Notes: generated by a model from the letters alone, not told the origin. A stretch of 64,000 bases of DNA from Siphonodentalium dalli (GCA_032622095.1 CP136069.1:172042394-172106393), one strand, 5' to 3'; shown: positions 47,379-59,672, counted from the first letter of the stretch. Made by a program: numbers and translations.

Positions 47379-47880
47379 TTAATGTTTAGAATTTAGATTT
47401 CTCGATGAATACACTAGCAAACAACAAGTTTTAGGTATCAAATAACGCAGTGGAGTACTGTGCGTTCGTTTTTAGCTACAATATGCGAATATTGTAATGG
47501 CGAACACGCAAACACGCTCCGATAAAACAGCTAAAAATAGACTCGATGTTTACAATTACAGGATCGATTTCAGCCAGTATATTCAATATAATGGGGCGTA
47601 TAGTATATAAAAATGTAGAATTAGACACAGGGAATGCATTTTTTTTCCAAATAGGTCCACCAGGCGGTGAAATTGTTGCAGAAATTCGCTCCAAGATATT
47701 CTCACTTATTTTTATTTCAGTTGTGACTAAAAGCCCAGATGCCGGAGCCCAGCGACTAAAAGCCAAGTTACAAAATAGATCAACTGGTTTGAACGAATGA
47801 ATATGTCAATGGTAAGACTATTCAAAAGAATATTCAAATCAAATAGTGTTTATAGACTTAAAAACTTATGTGTCCGCCAT

Positions 47881-50800
47881 TCATATGCGGTGGAGGTTCT
47901 CATATTATCTGCCAGTCATACGCGGGGGAGGTTCTCATATGAACATATTATCTGCCGGTCATACGTGGTGGAGGTTCATATTATCCGCCGGTCATACGCG
48001 AGGGAAGTTGTCATATTATCCTCCGGTCATACGCGGGGGAGGTTCTGATATGAACATATTATCTGCCGGTCATACGCGGTGGAGGTTCATATTATCCACC
48101 GGTCATACGCGAGGGAGGTTCTCATATTATCCTCTGGTCATACGTTGGGGAGGTTCTCATATGAACATATTATCCGCCGGTCATATCCTCCCTCGGGTGT
48201 GACCGGTGGATAATATGAGAACCTCCCTCGCATATGACCGGCAGATAATATGTTCATATGAGAACCTCCACCGCGTATGACCAGTGGATAATATGAACCT
48301 CCACTGCATATGACCGGCAGATAATATGTTCATATGAGAACCTCCACCGCATATGACCGGCGGATAATATGTTCATATGAGAACCTCCACTGCGTATGAC
48401 CGGCGGATAATATGTTCATATGAGAACCTCCCCTACATATGACCGGAGGATAATATGAGAACCTCCCTCGCGTATGACCGGTGGATAATATGAACCTCCA
48501 CCACGTATGACCGGCAGATAATATGTTCATATCAGAACTTCCCCCGCGTATGACTGGAGGATAATACGAGAACTTCCCTCGCGTATGACCGGCAGATAAT
48601 ATGAGAATCTCCCTCGTGACCGGCGGATAATATGAACCTCCACCGCGTATGACCGGCGGATAATATGTTCATATCAGAACCTCCCCCACATATGATCGGA
48701 GGATAATATGAGAACTTCCCTCGCGTATGACCGGCAGATAATATGAACCTCCACCGTGTATGACCGGCGGATAATATGTTCATATGAGAACTTCCACCGC
48801 GTATGACCGTTGGATAATATGAACCTCCACTGCGTATGACCGGCGAATAATATGTTCATATCAGAACCTCCCCCACGTATGACTGGAGGATAATATGAGA
48901 ACCTCCCTCGCGTATAACCGGTGGATAATATGAGAACCTCCCTCGTGTATGACCGGCGGATAATATGAACCTCCACCGCGTATGACCGGCGGATAATATG
49001 TTGATATCAGAACCTCCCCCACATATGATCGGAGGATAATATGAGAACTTCCCTCGCGTATGACCGGCAGATAATATGAGAACCTCCCTCGTGTATGACC
49101 GGCGGATAATATGAACCTCCACCGCGTATGACCGGCGGATAATATGTTCATATCAGAACCTCACCCGCATATGATCGGAGGATAATATGAGAACTTCTCT
49201 CGCGTATGACCGGCAGATAATATGAACCTCCACCGTGTATGACCGGCGGATAATATGTTCATATGAGAACTTCCACCGCGTATGACCGGTGGATAATATG
49301 AACCTCCACTGCGTATGACCGGCGAATAATATGTTCATATCAGAACCTCCCCCACGTATGACCGGAGGATAATATGAGAACCTCCCTCGCGTATGACCGG
49401 CGGATAATATGAACCTCCACCGTGTATGACCGGCAGATAATATGTTCATATGAGAACCTCCCCTATGTATGACCGGAGGCTAATATGAGAACCTCCCTCG
49501 CGTATGACCGGTGGATAAAATGAACCTCCACCGTGTATGACCGGCAGATAATATGTTCATATCAGAACCTCCCCCGCGTATGACTGGAGGATAATATGAA
49601 GACTTCCCTCGCGTATGACCGGTGGATAATATGAACATCCACCGCGTATGACCGGCAGATAATATGTTCATATGAGAACCTCCCCTACGTATGACTGGAG
49701 GATAATATGAGAACTTCCCTCGCGTATGACCGGCAGATAATATGAGAACCTCCCTCGTGTATGACCGGCGGATAATATGAACCTCCACCGCGTATGACCG
49801 GCGGATAATATGTTCATATCAGAACCTCCCCCACATATGATCGGAGGATAATATGAGAACTTCCCTCGCGTATGACCGGCAGATAATATGAACCTCCACC
49901 GTGTATGACCGGCGGATAATATGTTCATATGAGAACTTCCACCGCGTATGACAGGTGGATAATATGAACCTCCACTGCGTATGACCGGCGAATAATATGT
50001 TCATATCAGAACCTCCCCCACGTATGACCGGAGGATAATATGAGAACCTCCCTCGCGTATAACCGGTGGATAATATGAGAACCTCCCTCGTGTATGACCG
50101 GCGGATAATATGAACCTCCACCGCGTATGACCGGCGGATAATATGTTCATATCAGAACCTCCCCCACATATGATCGGAGGATAATATGAGAACTTCCCTC
50201 GCGTATGACCGGCAGATAATATGAGAACCTCCCTCGTGTATGACCGGCGGATAATATGAACCTCCACTGCGTATGACCGGCGGATAATATGTTCATATCA
50301 GAACCTCCCCCACATATGATCGGAGGATAATATGAGAACTTCCCTCGCGTATGACCGGCAGATAATATGAACCTCCACCGTGTATGACCGGCGGATAATA
50401 TGTTCATATGAGAACTTCCACCGCGTATGACCGGTGGATAATATGAACCTCCACTGCGTATGACCGGCGAATAATATGTTCATATCAGAACCTCCCCCAC
50501 GTATGAACGGAGGATAATATGAGAACCTCCCTCGCGTATGACCGGCGGATAATATGAACCTCCACCGTGTATGACCGGCAGATAATATGTTCATATGAGA
50601 ACCTCCCCTACGTATGACCGGAAGATAATATGAGAACCTCCCTCGCGTATGACCGGTGGATAATATGAGAACCTCCCTCGCGTATGACCGGCGGATAATA
50701 TGTTCATATCAGAACCTCCACCGCGTATGACCGGCGGATAATATGTTCATATGAGAACCTCCCCAACGTATGGCCGGAGGATAATATGAGAACCTCCCTC

Positions 50801-51145
50801 GCGTATAACCGGTGGATAATATGAGAACCTCCCTCGCGTATGACCGGCGGTTAATACGTTCATATGAGAACCTCCCCATCGTATGACCGGAGGATAATAT
50901 GAGAACCTCCCTCGCGTATGACCGGTGGATAATATGAACCTCCACCACGTATGACCGGCAGATAATATGTTCATATCAGAACTTCCCCCGCATATGACTG
51001 GAGGATAATAAGAAAACTTCCCTCGCGTATGACCGGCGGATAATATGAACCTCCACGTGTATGACCGGCAGATAATATGTTCATATGAGAACCTCCCCCG
51101 CGTATTACTGGCAGATAATATGAAAACTTCACTGCATATATGAAT
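47881..51145. repeat. 33-bp minisatellite with orientation switch
   Basis: The basic unit is GACCGGCGGATAATATGAAC plus CTCCACCGCGTAT, with longer variants containing ATGTTCATATGAGAAC. From 47881 to about 48195 it runs as reverse complement, then in forward orientation to 51145. Higher-order blocks of several units recur (for example from about 48600 on). Since the period is 33, frames stay open with 11-residue repeats on one strand, and these are not proteins. Confidence 0.85.
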
Positions 51146-52383
51146 GGCGGACACATAAGTTTTTAAGTCTATAAACACTATTTGATTTGAATATTCTTTT
51201 GAATAGTCTTACCATTGACATATTCATTCGTTCAAACCAGTTGATCTATTTTGTAACTTGGCTTTTAGTCGCTGGGCTCCGGCATCTGGGCTTTTAGTCA
51301 CAACTGAAATAAAAATAAGTGCGAATATCTTGGAGCGAATTTCTGCAACAATTTCACCGCCTGGTGGACCCATTTGGAAAAACTACATTCCCTGTGTCTA
51401 ATTCTACATTTTGATATACTATACGCCCCATTATATTGAATATACCGGCTGAAATCGATCCTGTAATTGTAAACATCGAGTCTATTTTTAGCTGTTTTAT
51501 CGGAGCGTGTTTGCGTGTTCGCCATTACAATATTCGCAATAAAACAGCCATATTGTAGCTAAAAACGAATGCACAGTATTCCACTGCGTTATTTGATACC
51601 TAAAACTTGTTGTTTGCTAGTGTATTCATCGAGAAATATAAATTCTAAACATTAATGTCGAACGCAGTTTTTCGTGTTTGTGGCATTTTATGTTAGGTCA
51701 GTTGTCGACCGGATAATGTAACTTCCGGTGTCCGGTCAGTGGCGGGGTTAATATGTGTGGATAGCGCGAATGTGGGCCTTTCGTTAGACACCACAAGTAG
51801 CCCTCCATGCGCTGTATTCCTCGAGCTATCGGCCGTCCCACGCAATTTGAAAATCCTGTCCCGCAGATTGTCATGCTATCCCAAATTCCACCCCATGTTA
51901 GGTCAGTTGTCGATCAAATAATGCAACTTCTGGTGTTTGGTTAGTGGCGGGGTTAAAATGTTTGGATAGGGCGAACGTGTGCCTTTCGTTAGACACCAAA
52001 ATGAGCCCCCTACGCCCTGTATTTCTCGAGATATCGGCCGTCCCACGCAATTTGAAATTCTGTCCCGCAGATTGTCGTTTAGTCCCATATCCCATCCCAT
52101 CCCGCAGATTGTCATGTCCCCTGTATTTACCAGGAAGGATACCTTAAGAAATCACACGAAAGCTGTACACGACAAGGACGTTCTTCATCGATGCCGCAGC
52201 TGCGGGTAGTATATATCTGGCGCGCAGACCTGTCTGCACACGTTGACATGTGTCACTTACTGACAACGGACATTTATAGACACATTATTATGCATGAAAA
52301 AAACATTTATGTTGTTATTATGTTTTGAAGATTGGAATTGATCTTTTTATAATATATGTTATGTATATATGTTATGAGTTACT

Positions 52384-52389
52384 GAATAA
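52384..52389 (+). terminator. Poly(A) signal of the zinc-finger gene
   Basis: AATAAA about 175 bases after the TAG at 52209, followed within about 50 bases by T-rich DNA and an A run. Confidence 0.5.
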
Positions 52390-52574
52390 AGAGGCAGGGT
52401 CTACTTTATTTATACTTTGAATGGTCTTTATTAAAAAAAAATAAGCCAACTAGTTCTTGCAAACATATTTTAAGAATTACTATGTAGTAAAATAGTTAAG
52501 TCTCTGCCCTTATTTAACTTTGTGATCCCATTTTCACAAATCTGTCATCCAAGGTAATTTCATACCAAATATAA

Positions 52575-53870
52575 AAGGCCGCTCGGCCACAGTGTCCCCC
52601 GAACCGGTGGCTTCATTTGGAGCGGAGGCTTTGTAGAAGTATATATACTATATGGATAAGACACTTGTGCATTGTCTCATTACTGTCATGCATACAAATA
52701 ACCAAATCTTAAAAAAACTCTTAAAGTCAAAATATAACCTCAAATTGGCACAAAATGAAGAAAATTACAAGAAAAATTTAATTTTCTAAGTCGAAAAGCC
52801 CATAACTCTGAGCAAAATCATCGGTTCAAACTCAAATTCGTCGAACTTGATCTGTCTTTTGTGCTAGTAAACCTACATATACCATATTTAATTTCATTCA
52901 GTACACATTTACTAAAGTTTTCATCCGGAAACCTCAAATTGGCAAAAATTCTAAGTCAAAAAGGGACATAACTCTGGTGAAAATTGGCGGGCGGAACCCG
53001 AATTCGAACTTGACCTGTGTTTTGCTGGGAGAAAGAGACATACCATATTTGATTTAAATCTGATTAACTCTACTAAAGTTATCATCCGGACACCAACTTT
53101 TGGGGTTTTATATGTCCGGTCGGCGGACAAAAAAGGGCCATAACTCTCGCAAAAATTATCGGATTAAACCGAAATTCGAACTTGATCTGTATTTTGATAT
53201 AAGTAATCAACAAAAAAAACGGGTTTTGCATATAAACAATCCAAAATCAAGTTATCATCCGGAAACCAAAAAAAAGAAGAAAATTGAATGTTCTATTTTT
53301 GAAATTTTTTATTAACTCGAGATGAGTACTAATAACTGCCGTAATCTGCTCTGGATGTGTACTCCAAATCTATTCAAACAGACAAGGATGGATAACTCTA
53401 AAATCAAGTGGTAATTTTAACGCAATTTTGACTGAGTTCTGGGCCAGATAGTATTCCCGATAATGAAAAATAATAGATTTCTAAAATCGATATCTAACAA
53501 ATCTGAGCTTTGATGGGTGACTTCCTCGACTCGAATCAAATATTTTTGACCCCCGAGGCCATTGAAATAGTAATTGAGAGGAGTTCTATCGGATTGAGTA
53601 CCTTTAACTCTACTAAAGTTATCATCCGGAAACCAACTTTCAGGGGTTCCCCCCCCCCCAAGTCAAAAAAGGGCCATAACTCTCGCAATAATGGGCGGAG
53701 CAAACCCATATTCGAACTTGACCTTTATTTTGGTCTGATAAACTCACCTATGAAATTTGCTTTTGGTCTAATAACCGAAACTAAAGTTATCATCCGGAAA
53801 CCATTTCCGGACGGACGCACGCACGGACGGACGGACGGACACCGGCTATTTTAATAGTCCCCCGAACAAA
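52575..53870. repeat. Tandem-repeat element, about 165-bp units
   Basis: Units contain GGGCCATAACTCT, AATTCGAACTTGACCTGTAT and AAAGTTATCATCCGGAAACC, at about 52720-53280 and 53610-53800. The element ends in GGACGGACGGACGGAC and TTTAATAGTCCCCC. The left side begins GGCCGCTCGGCCACAGTGTC. A TTAA element interrupts it. Confidence 0.55.
53290..53603. mobile_element. TTAA element, left-truncated, inside tandem repeat
   Basis: It ends CGGATTGAGTACCT-TTAA at 53604-53607 and matches the right two thirds of the 62998 copy. The left third is missing or fused to the host repeat. Confidence 0.6.
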
Positions 53871-53965
53871 AAGGGAAGTTGTCACAAAAATACCATAGCC
53901 TGTAATTATATAAGCCTTGTCACCGAGTCGAGACCATCAATCCAGACCCGTTCTATTGTTTTAGT

Positions 53966-54149
53966 GATACAGGTCAAAGTTCTGGAGTAGCATTCCATAT
54001 ATGGAATTCATGAACATTCAAAACTTAACAGAAGCCCCATGGCATATATGACAAATATAAGAAATTATTTTTATTAAGAGTAATTTATGGAGCTTCTGAA
54101 TGTTCATGAATTCCATATATGGAATGCTACTCTAGAACTTTGACATTGT
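53966..54149. repeat. Palindrome, about 180 bp
   Basis: The arms AGTTCTGGAGTAGCATTCC and GGAATGCTACTCTAGAACT, with TGGAATTCATGAACATTC and its complement. The loop holds GACAAATATAAGAAATTAT, also in the zinc-finger intron. Confidence 0.65.
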
Positions 54150-54349
54150 ACGTAGCACTAAACGGAACGGGGCTGGATGGATCCAATATGGCAGCGAATC
54201 AGTGCCAAGGCTTATTGTATGTGTCAATATACATTGGAAAATATATCATGCCCTACGGGGAACTAAATAAGCCTTTAATATAAGAATTCACGAATTGCAG
54301 AGTAACAATTCTTTCCGATGAGTGGGGGTAAACAGGAAGGGCAACAGAT

Positions 54350-55206
54350 CACAGGAGCTTGGAATTTGGTCAAAACCCCTCTTTTATTGGCAGAACCACC
54401 ACCCGGGACCATAGGTCACGGAAGGAACGAAACACGAATTTGTTGCCACCCATTTTGAACTCAACTGTATTCCTACAAAAAATATATTTTCACTAAAAAC
54501 TTTTGGTACTTCTTACACCTTAGATGCCAATCTACAACATTCCATAGGTATATTTTTCCAGTTCTTCGAAAACCTCACTTTATTTCGGTAATGTATTGTA
54601 ACTTCACCAACGAAGACAAATCTGCGTATTCTCCATCACCCGTTCTAGAATCTGAATGACAAATGGCACAAAACCATTTTTCCGGAATAACAAAGTCGGA
54701 ACGAAATAAAATCGAAACCTAAATTTAAAGCCCGCGAAATTCAAAAATATTTGAAAGTGCGTGCGGTTTTCGAACTTAGGCGCCAGAAAACTTAAATCAG
54801 TTTATGTTTGCGTCATACTATGCGCGTTTTTGATGATCTTATCCTGATGTTTTGTGTATTTTCTTGAATTTTTTTGTATTTGTCTGTCTGCTGTTATCAT
54901 CTGATGAAAATGACGACTGTCCAAGAAGATATTCTTCATTTGACTGAATGGTAATTTGTACAAATATTTCATATATAATTTATTTCTATTTATGGCACGA
55001 CCACGTGGTATTGTTTTTTTCTTCTTGTTTTATGTTCGTTGTGTACCGGTAGGCCTATATGTACTACTTGACTTTGTAATGCTACTGGTTGTAATTATTG
55101 GTCATAAGGGGACCAAATCTCCCCCCCCTCTCCCCCCTCTCTCTCCCCCTCCCCCTCCCTCTCCCCCTCCCCCTCCCCCTCCCCTCCCTCCCTCCCTCCC
55201 CCTCCC

Positions 55207-55257
<51 letters not shown>

Positions 55258-57142
55258 AACTAGTTTATAAATTTGTGTTAGTGATAAACTCGCTAATATA
55301 AATTTTATGTAATAAGCAACTAAGTATTGTTAACTGCACCGATACCAGGATCTATAAATAGTATACGTCACTCGTGACTCGTGTGTCGTAACGAATCAGC
55401 ACCAAAACTCTTAAAAGAATGGCTTTATGCATATGATTATATAGCCTGTGCTCATGAATTGGAAATTCAATTTTTAAATTCAAGACAGCTAGCCACCATC
55501 GGCATTGATTTTCTCAAAATCAAAAATACCAAAAAAATATTAAAAACATTACTTAATGTAACTTTCGCTGATGGGGTCATTGTCACAAGGCTCCGCGATC
55601 CGATCACATTCGTAGCCAGGTTTTTTAATCGATCACAAATGTAGCCAGCTTTTCTATGGCGATCACATTCGTAGCCAGCTTTTCATATTCAGACGAGCCC
55701 CAATGAATAGTGCTGGGCGATATGACGATATATCGGGTATAGCCGGTTTTAATTTTGATATCGTCAATAATATCGTCTGAAATAAAAATATCGTAATACC
55801 GTCCCAAGTTATAATATTCTCCATGTAGGTTGAAACCCATCATATGCAACAAACAGGGAAGTTAGAGCAAGTATAAATGTATAATAGTCCCAAACTTCCC
55901 GGAAATGCGCAGTCGAAAAAGTAAAAAAAAAAACATCGGAGCACGTGCTTGTCAAGTTGGATATGCTTCATCGGAAACATCAAAGCGCTAGCATTAGTTG
56001 GCGACGTTGTGAGATGATTGGTATGTCGCGCGCATGCGACTGGCACAATGACCTCCTTTCAAGTTGGTGCAGCTTGCTCTATCAACCGTAACCGGTTGCT
56101 TGAAGGCGGATAACGATGTCAGATTTTTATTGACCAAACTAGCTGATCGTGTCAATGTGTGCAAATTGCGAGTAAAATTATTTTGTGGACATGTGCCGTA
56201 CGGATCATGGCATCACTATCACTTCAACGAACGTCAAATTCACAAACTAATTGAACATGTCTATATTTATTTTCCTCGGCTAAAAAAATGCTGACGCAAA
56301 TTCATTTCGCGTCGGCTTTTGCCTCGGCACTGCCCATTGTCGATGCTAATTCCCAGGGCTGCCGTATACTATGTGCATTGAAGTCTCACGGTGCTACCAA
56401 CTAGCAATTAGCACTAATAAATAGTCTCACAAATGACCAATTCCTCATGAATAAATAAAATGGAAATTTGAAACCGAATGTGGTCCTTAATGTGTGGTGT
56501 TGAGCGCTATGGTCGAAGGGATATAACTCTAAAAAATTATGCGAAAATGCACGTGGGCCTTGTTATATGATTATATCCCTTTATTTCAAAGTTATTGTTT
56601 TCTCTGTCGGCAAACTGTCAGCGGCCATGTTTTTATGCAAATTAGCCCAAAATGATTCGTTCCCATCTAGACGCCAATGTTATCATCCATCAAAAAGTTC
56701 ATGATGATCTCGGTACGGTCATGTAATAAACATGTAATCAGCAGCTATGTTCGAAATTATAAACGGTACTTTCATGCTATCCGTCTCGGGATCATAGTTT
56801 TAAAGTTTCCGCATATTTTGGTACCAGTTCCGCTACTCAGATTCTAGAACGGGTGATGGAGAATACGCAGATTTGTCTTCGTTGGTGAAGTTACAATACA
56901 TTACCGAAATAAAGTGAGGTTTTCGAAGAACTGGAAAAATATACCTATGGAATGTTGTAGATTGGCATCTAAGGTGTAAGAGATACCAAAAGTTTTTAGT
57001 GAAAATATGTTTTTTGTAGGAACACAGTTGAGTTCAAAATGGGTGGTAACAAATTCGTGTTTCGTTCCTTCCGTGACCTATGGTCCCGGGTGGTGGTTCT
57101 GCCAATAAAAGAGGGGTTTTGACCAAATTCCAAGCTCCTGTG
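54350..57142. mobile_element. 2.8-kb TIR element with 7-bp duplication
   Basis: Inverted arms of about 310 bp (54350-54660 and 56828-57142) differ by only a few bases. The ends are CACAGGAGCTTGGAATTTGG and its complement, flanked by AACAGAT on both sides (54343-54349, 57143-57149). The interior holds a C/T tract, an imperfect triplicated CGATCACATTCGTAGCCAG motif (55604-55678) and unrecognised open frames of 76-87 codons. No transposase is identified. Confidence 0.7.
55117..55252. repeat. Homopyrimidine CCCT / CT tract
   Basis: About 135 bases of uninterrupted C and T on the plus strand: CCCCCT-type runs grading into (TC)n. Confidence 0.9.
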
Positions 57143-57149
57143 AACAGAT

Positions 57150-59598
57150 ATTATACATTTCGTGTGTTTATTCTTTATATATTCTGAAAGTTTAATCCCC
57201 GCCTGATATCTGCAAATATTTTTTATTCCTGCATGGACACGGTGAAATTCTCACAGGAAATGGGTTTCTCGCTGCATGGTTCCTCTGGCTGTGACACTTT
57301 CCCACTTTTAAGCTTTCGTTTAAGATGTGTGCGCTCTTCTAAATCGAATTGATGATCCTTGCAATGGAGTAAATTATATTGTGTATATTAATTGTAGCTA
57401 TGGCATCATTTTTACGAAGAATGTCATGACTGACAATCGACTAAAGCTTCAGTTGATTCACCAAAAATACATTATCATGGAACATTATAATTTGGGACCA
57501 AAATATCTTAATGCGGAGTTTATATTTACATTAAGACACACATCCTTGTGGTGTTTGGAGTTGTTTGTTATGCATATCAAATCGAGCGTCACCGGTCATT
57601 TTTCAGGAAATATATCTACCTATAGGTACCACGCATTCCCCTGTAGATTATCTTCATGTCGGGGTCAAATATTACTTTTTATGAGGCAATTATATAATTT
57701 TGTTTTCTGCTTTTCAACTATTTCAATTTCGAACCTATATTCCAATACAAACGTAGCAGTCGTCAAACAAATATTATGGGTTGTATGGTTTTCGGAAACA
57801 TGATACACTGGTATCCACCCCAATGAACAAATTTCTCTCTCAATGTATTCACCAGAATATGGAAGAAATGGGATTTTTCGTGTTCTCGAAATTAATTGAC
57901 ATTATTAGGCAAGTGACATCACGTCATTTATATTAAACAGGCGGGAATAGCTGCTGGGGTGTACATGTATATAGAATTCTGATAAGACACGACACCCATG
58001 TACATACATTATAATAGCCGGATCGCCGATACATCTAGCACATCTGCCATGTCTTGAGAACTGGATGAAGATGACAGCTTTCGATTATGGCCATTTGTAT
58101 TAGTACATCACGATTTCCCCCCCAACACCACCATGTCTAAATATCATCTTCACCATCATCGTGTATTTCATCTGCACCATCATTACTAATTGTTATTCGC
58201 AGTAACCAGGCAACATTCTGCACCGTCATAAACATTCATCTGCACCGCCAAAAATGGTTGTTTGTATTGATGTAAATTCAATCGATTTTGAAGGTGACCA
58301 TGCGAAGTAACTTACTCCTGTGTATCTAGAACCATCAAAATATACATTCCGGTGACGTTTCATGCACATTAACAACATCCTGACCAAATAATACGGTAAA
58401 ATAACAATTTAATTCCACCTCAAATTTTAGCAATTTCATAAATGTTGGATTCGAACCTGTTTCTAACATTAACAGTGAAGAAAAAAGTCAATTATTTTGC
58501 ATCCCCATAACAGCCAATTTATAACCAGTAAAGTTGCGGAAATGTGCGGTTACTATACTGTCCGAAATATACCACTAATACCACGATTTACAACCCACAT
58601 ACTCATCAAAACATGCATCCTCCGCCATATTGGATCATCTACATCGTTTTCTCCACCGATCTTGCACCACTGTGACAAACTGATATAACGGCATAATTCT
58701 GATGCCACTATATATCGTATAATGACTTATATCGAGAACTGATGTATAGTATAGACAACCATGTTGGACGCCATCGTGGATAACAAAGTTTCCCCAACGC
58801 GGATTTTTGCGGATTTTGGATATGTTGTTCCTGATGCTTTTCCGCGTCGAATGACACGGAAAACAGCTTGTAAACATTTTGTTCTAGGTTCACCTCAAAA
58901 TCGAGTCTCAACGACCAGACTATTGTTTGAAAATCTTGGTTTGAGAAGATATTTACCAACTGCATGAGTATAATGCATTACTAGCATATGAGACAGTATG
59001 AGGTTAATAGCCATACTACAGGCACGAACATGAAAAGGTGTCTGCCTCGAAATGTTTCTGACAGCCGTTGTTGGAATGTGTTTTCACCTTGTCACCAATA
59101 AAGCAAGCGGCTATCTGCTACAAAGTGCAGTGAGGTGTTAGAGAGGATTATTGTATTGAGTGAAGGTATGCTGTAGTGTGAATGAGTAGTGTTAATGAAT
59201 GAATGAACTGATTATCTGAAGAGACAAAGGACAGGCACTTGTGTGTTAACTGTGGGAGATATAAGTAAATTTTCAACAATATTGACTTAAAATTTGACAA
59301 TCCTTTGTTGGGAAAATAATAGATGCAATGATAATGTTTTGACAACATTTAATCAGTTATCAAACTATTGAAGCACCTGCTACAGACCAGAGCATCCACC
59401 AGTTCGGCTGAGGTGATGGTACTGAACTTTACTAGAATGCATGTTATGGTACCCATGCAAATTCATAATAATTCCGGAGTGTGTGTGTATTGACGCCAAC
59501 AAAAAGGTAACCTAGTCGCTTTTATATTTAAACCAGTATGTATTCCCTAGTTTAATATTCCTACATCATGTTTTCATTGAAATTCATTTTGTTCACAG
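57150..59598 (+). other. AT-rich stretch, no supported gene
   Basis: An open frame of 158 codons at 57327-57803 and overlapping ones at 58635-58967 have no recognisable domain, no repeated support and no convincing splice sites. The missing upstream exons of the CoA-transferase gene could lie here or beyond, but I could not recognise one. Confidence 0.35.
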
Positions 59599-59672
59599 AG
59601 TTCTTGCTGGGCCATATTGTACAATTATTCTTTGTGATATGGGAGCCGAAATTATCATAATTGAAAGACCTG
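59599..59672 (+). CDS. Family III CoA-transferase exon (SUGCT-like)
   Basis: The exon lies between TTTTGTTCACAG and G|GTGAGT. It contributes the last base of an arginine codon (phase 2), then VLAGPYCTIILCDMGAEIII and ERP, plus the first base of a glycine codon (phase 1). R-V-L-A-G-P...DMGAEVI-x-VE-R-P-G is the conserved N-terminal CoA-binding signature of CaiB/BaiF (family III) CoA-transferases. The spacing and intron phases suit the animal mitochondrial succinate-hydroxymethylglutarate CoA-transferase SUGCT, although AMACR has a similar motif. Neither the exon before nor the exon after is recognised within the window, so the gene may extend past 64000 or be a fragment. Confidence 0.65.

Larger units (their letters stand above)
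46445..52120. mobile_element. 5.7-kb foldback transposon with minisatellite core
   Basis: The ends GGGACATGACAATCTGCGGG and its complement are exact, flanked by the 8-bp duplication CTGTATTT (46437-46444 and 52121-52128). The arms are about 975 bp each: left 46445-47880 including a later TTAA insertion, right about 51145-52120. Each arm holds a doubled roughly 200-bp subterminal module (ending TGACCTAACAT) and a GCTCCGGCATCTGGGCTTTTAG block. The middle is a 33-bp minisatellite. No transposase frame exists, so it is non-autonomous. An 8-bp duplication fits hAT, P or Merlin superfamilies; the GGGACA end does not decide. Confidence 0.85.
46099..52209 (+). pseudogene. C2H2 zinc-finger coding region split by a transposon
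   Basis: The acceptor TTTTTATTTCAG|A opens a frame with an acidic/serine stretch (MEESFNEESGSTSQ) and finger-like segments. The first (KRFRHVCANSFNMKKHENTH) lacks its first cysteine. The second (LPCGDGGQKF) lacks its second. The frame stops at 46307-46309, and tga and tag follow before 46391, so an intron (for example a GTAAAG donor at 46306) or decay must lie there. In the same frame THCDKCGSVF ends at 46444. The rest of that finger resumes at 52129 (TRKDTLRNHTKAVH) and ends DVLHRCRSCG plus TAG. Together they form a canonical C-x2-C-x12-H-x4-H finger. The 5.7 kb between is a transposon that stops translation within nine bases. Likely a DNA-binding protein originally, now probably dead. Confidence 0.7.

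Noticed and set aside
47797-51178. Long frames with 11-residue repeats (HTRWRFILSAG-like) in the 33-bp minisatellite.
   Set aside because: The unit is a multiple of three and lacks stops in some frames; start and end are arbitrary, and the same repeat is read on both strands.
57327-57803. A 158-codon plus-strand frame, the longest outside repeats and LINE DNA.
   Set aside because: No domain, hydrophobic pattern or splice evidence; plausible by chance in AT-rich DNA. Protein-level homology would change this.
58440-58460. GGTTCGAATCC on the minus strand, like a tRNA B box.
   Set aside because: No A box, cloverleaf stems or terminator nearby.
58708-58967. Overlapping frames considered as a first exon of the CoA-transferase gene.
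   Set aside because: No mitochondrial-presequence character I could trust and no convincing donor in the phase needed for the exon at 59599.
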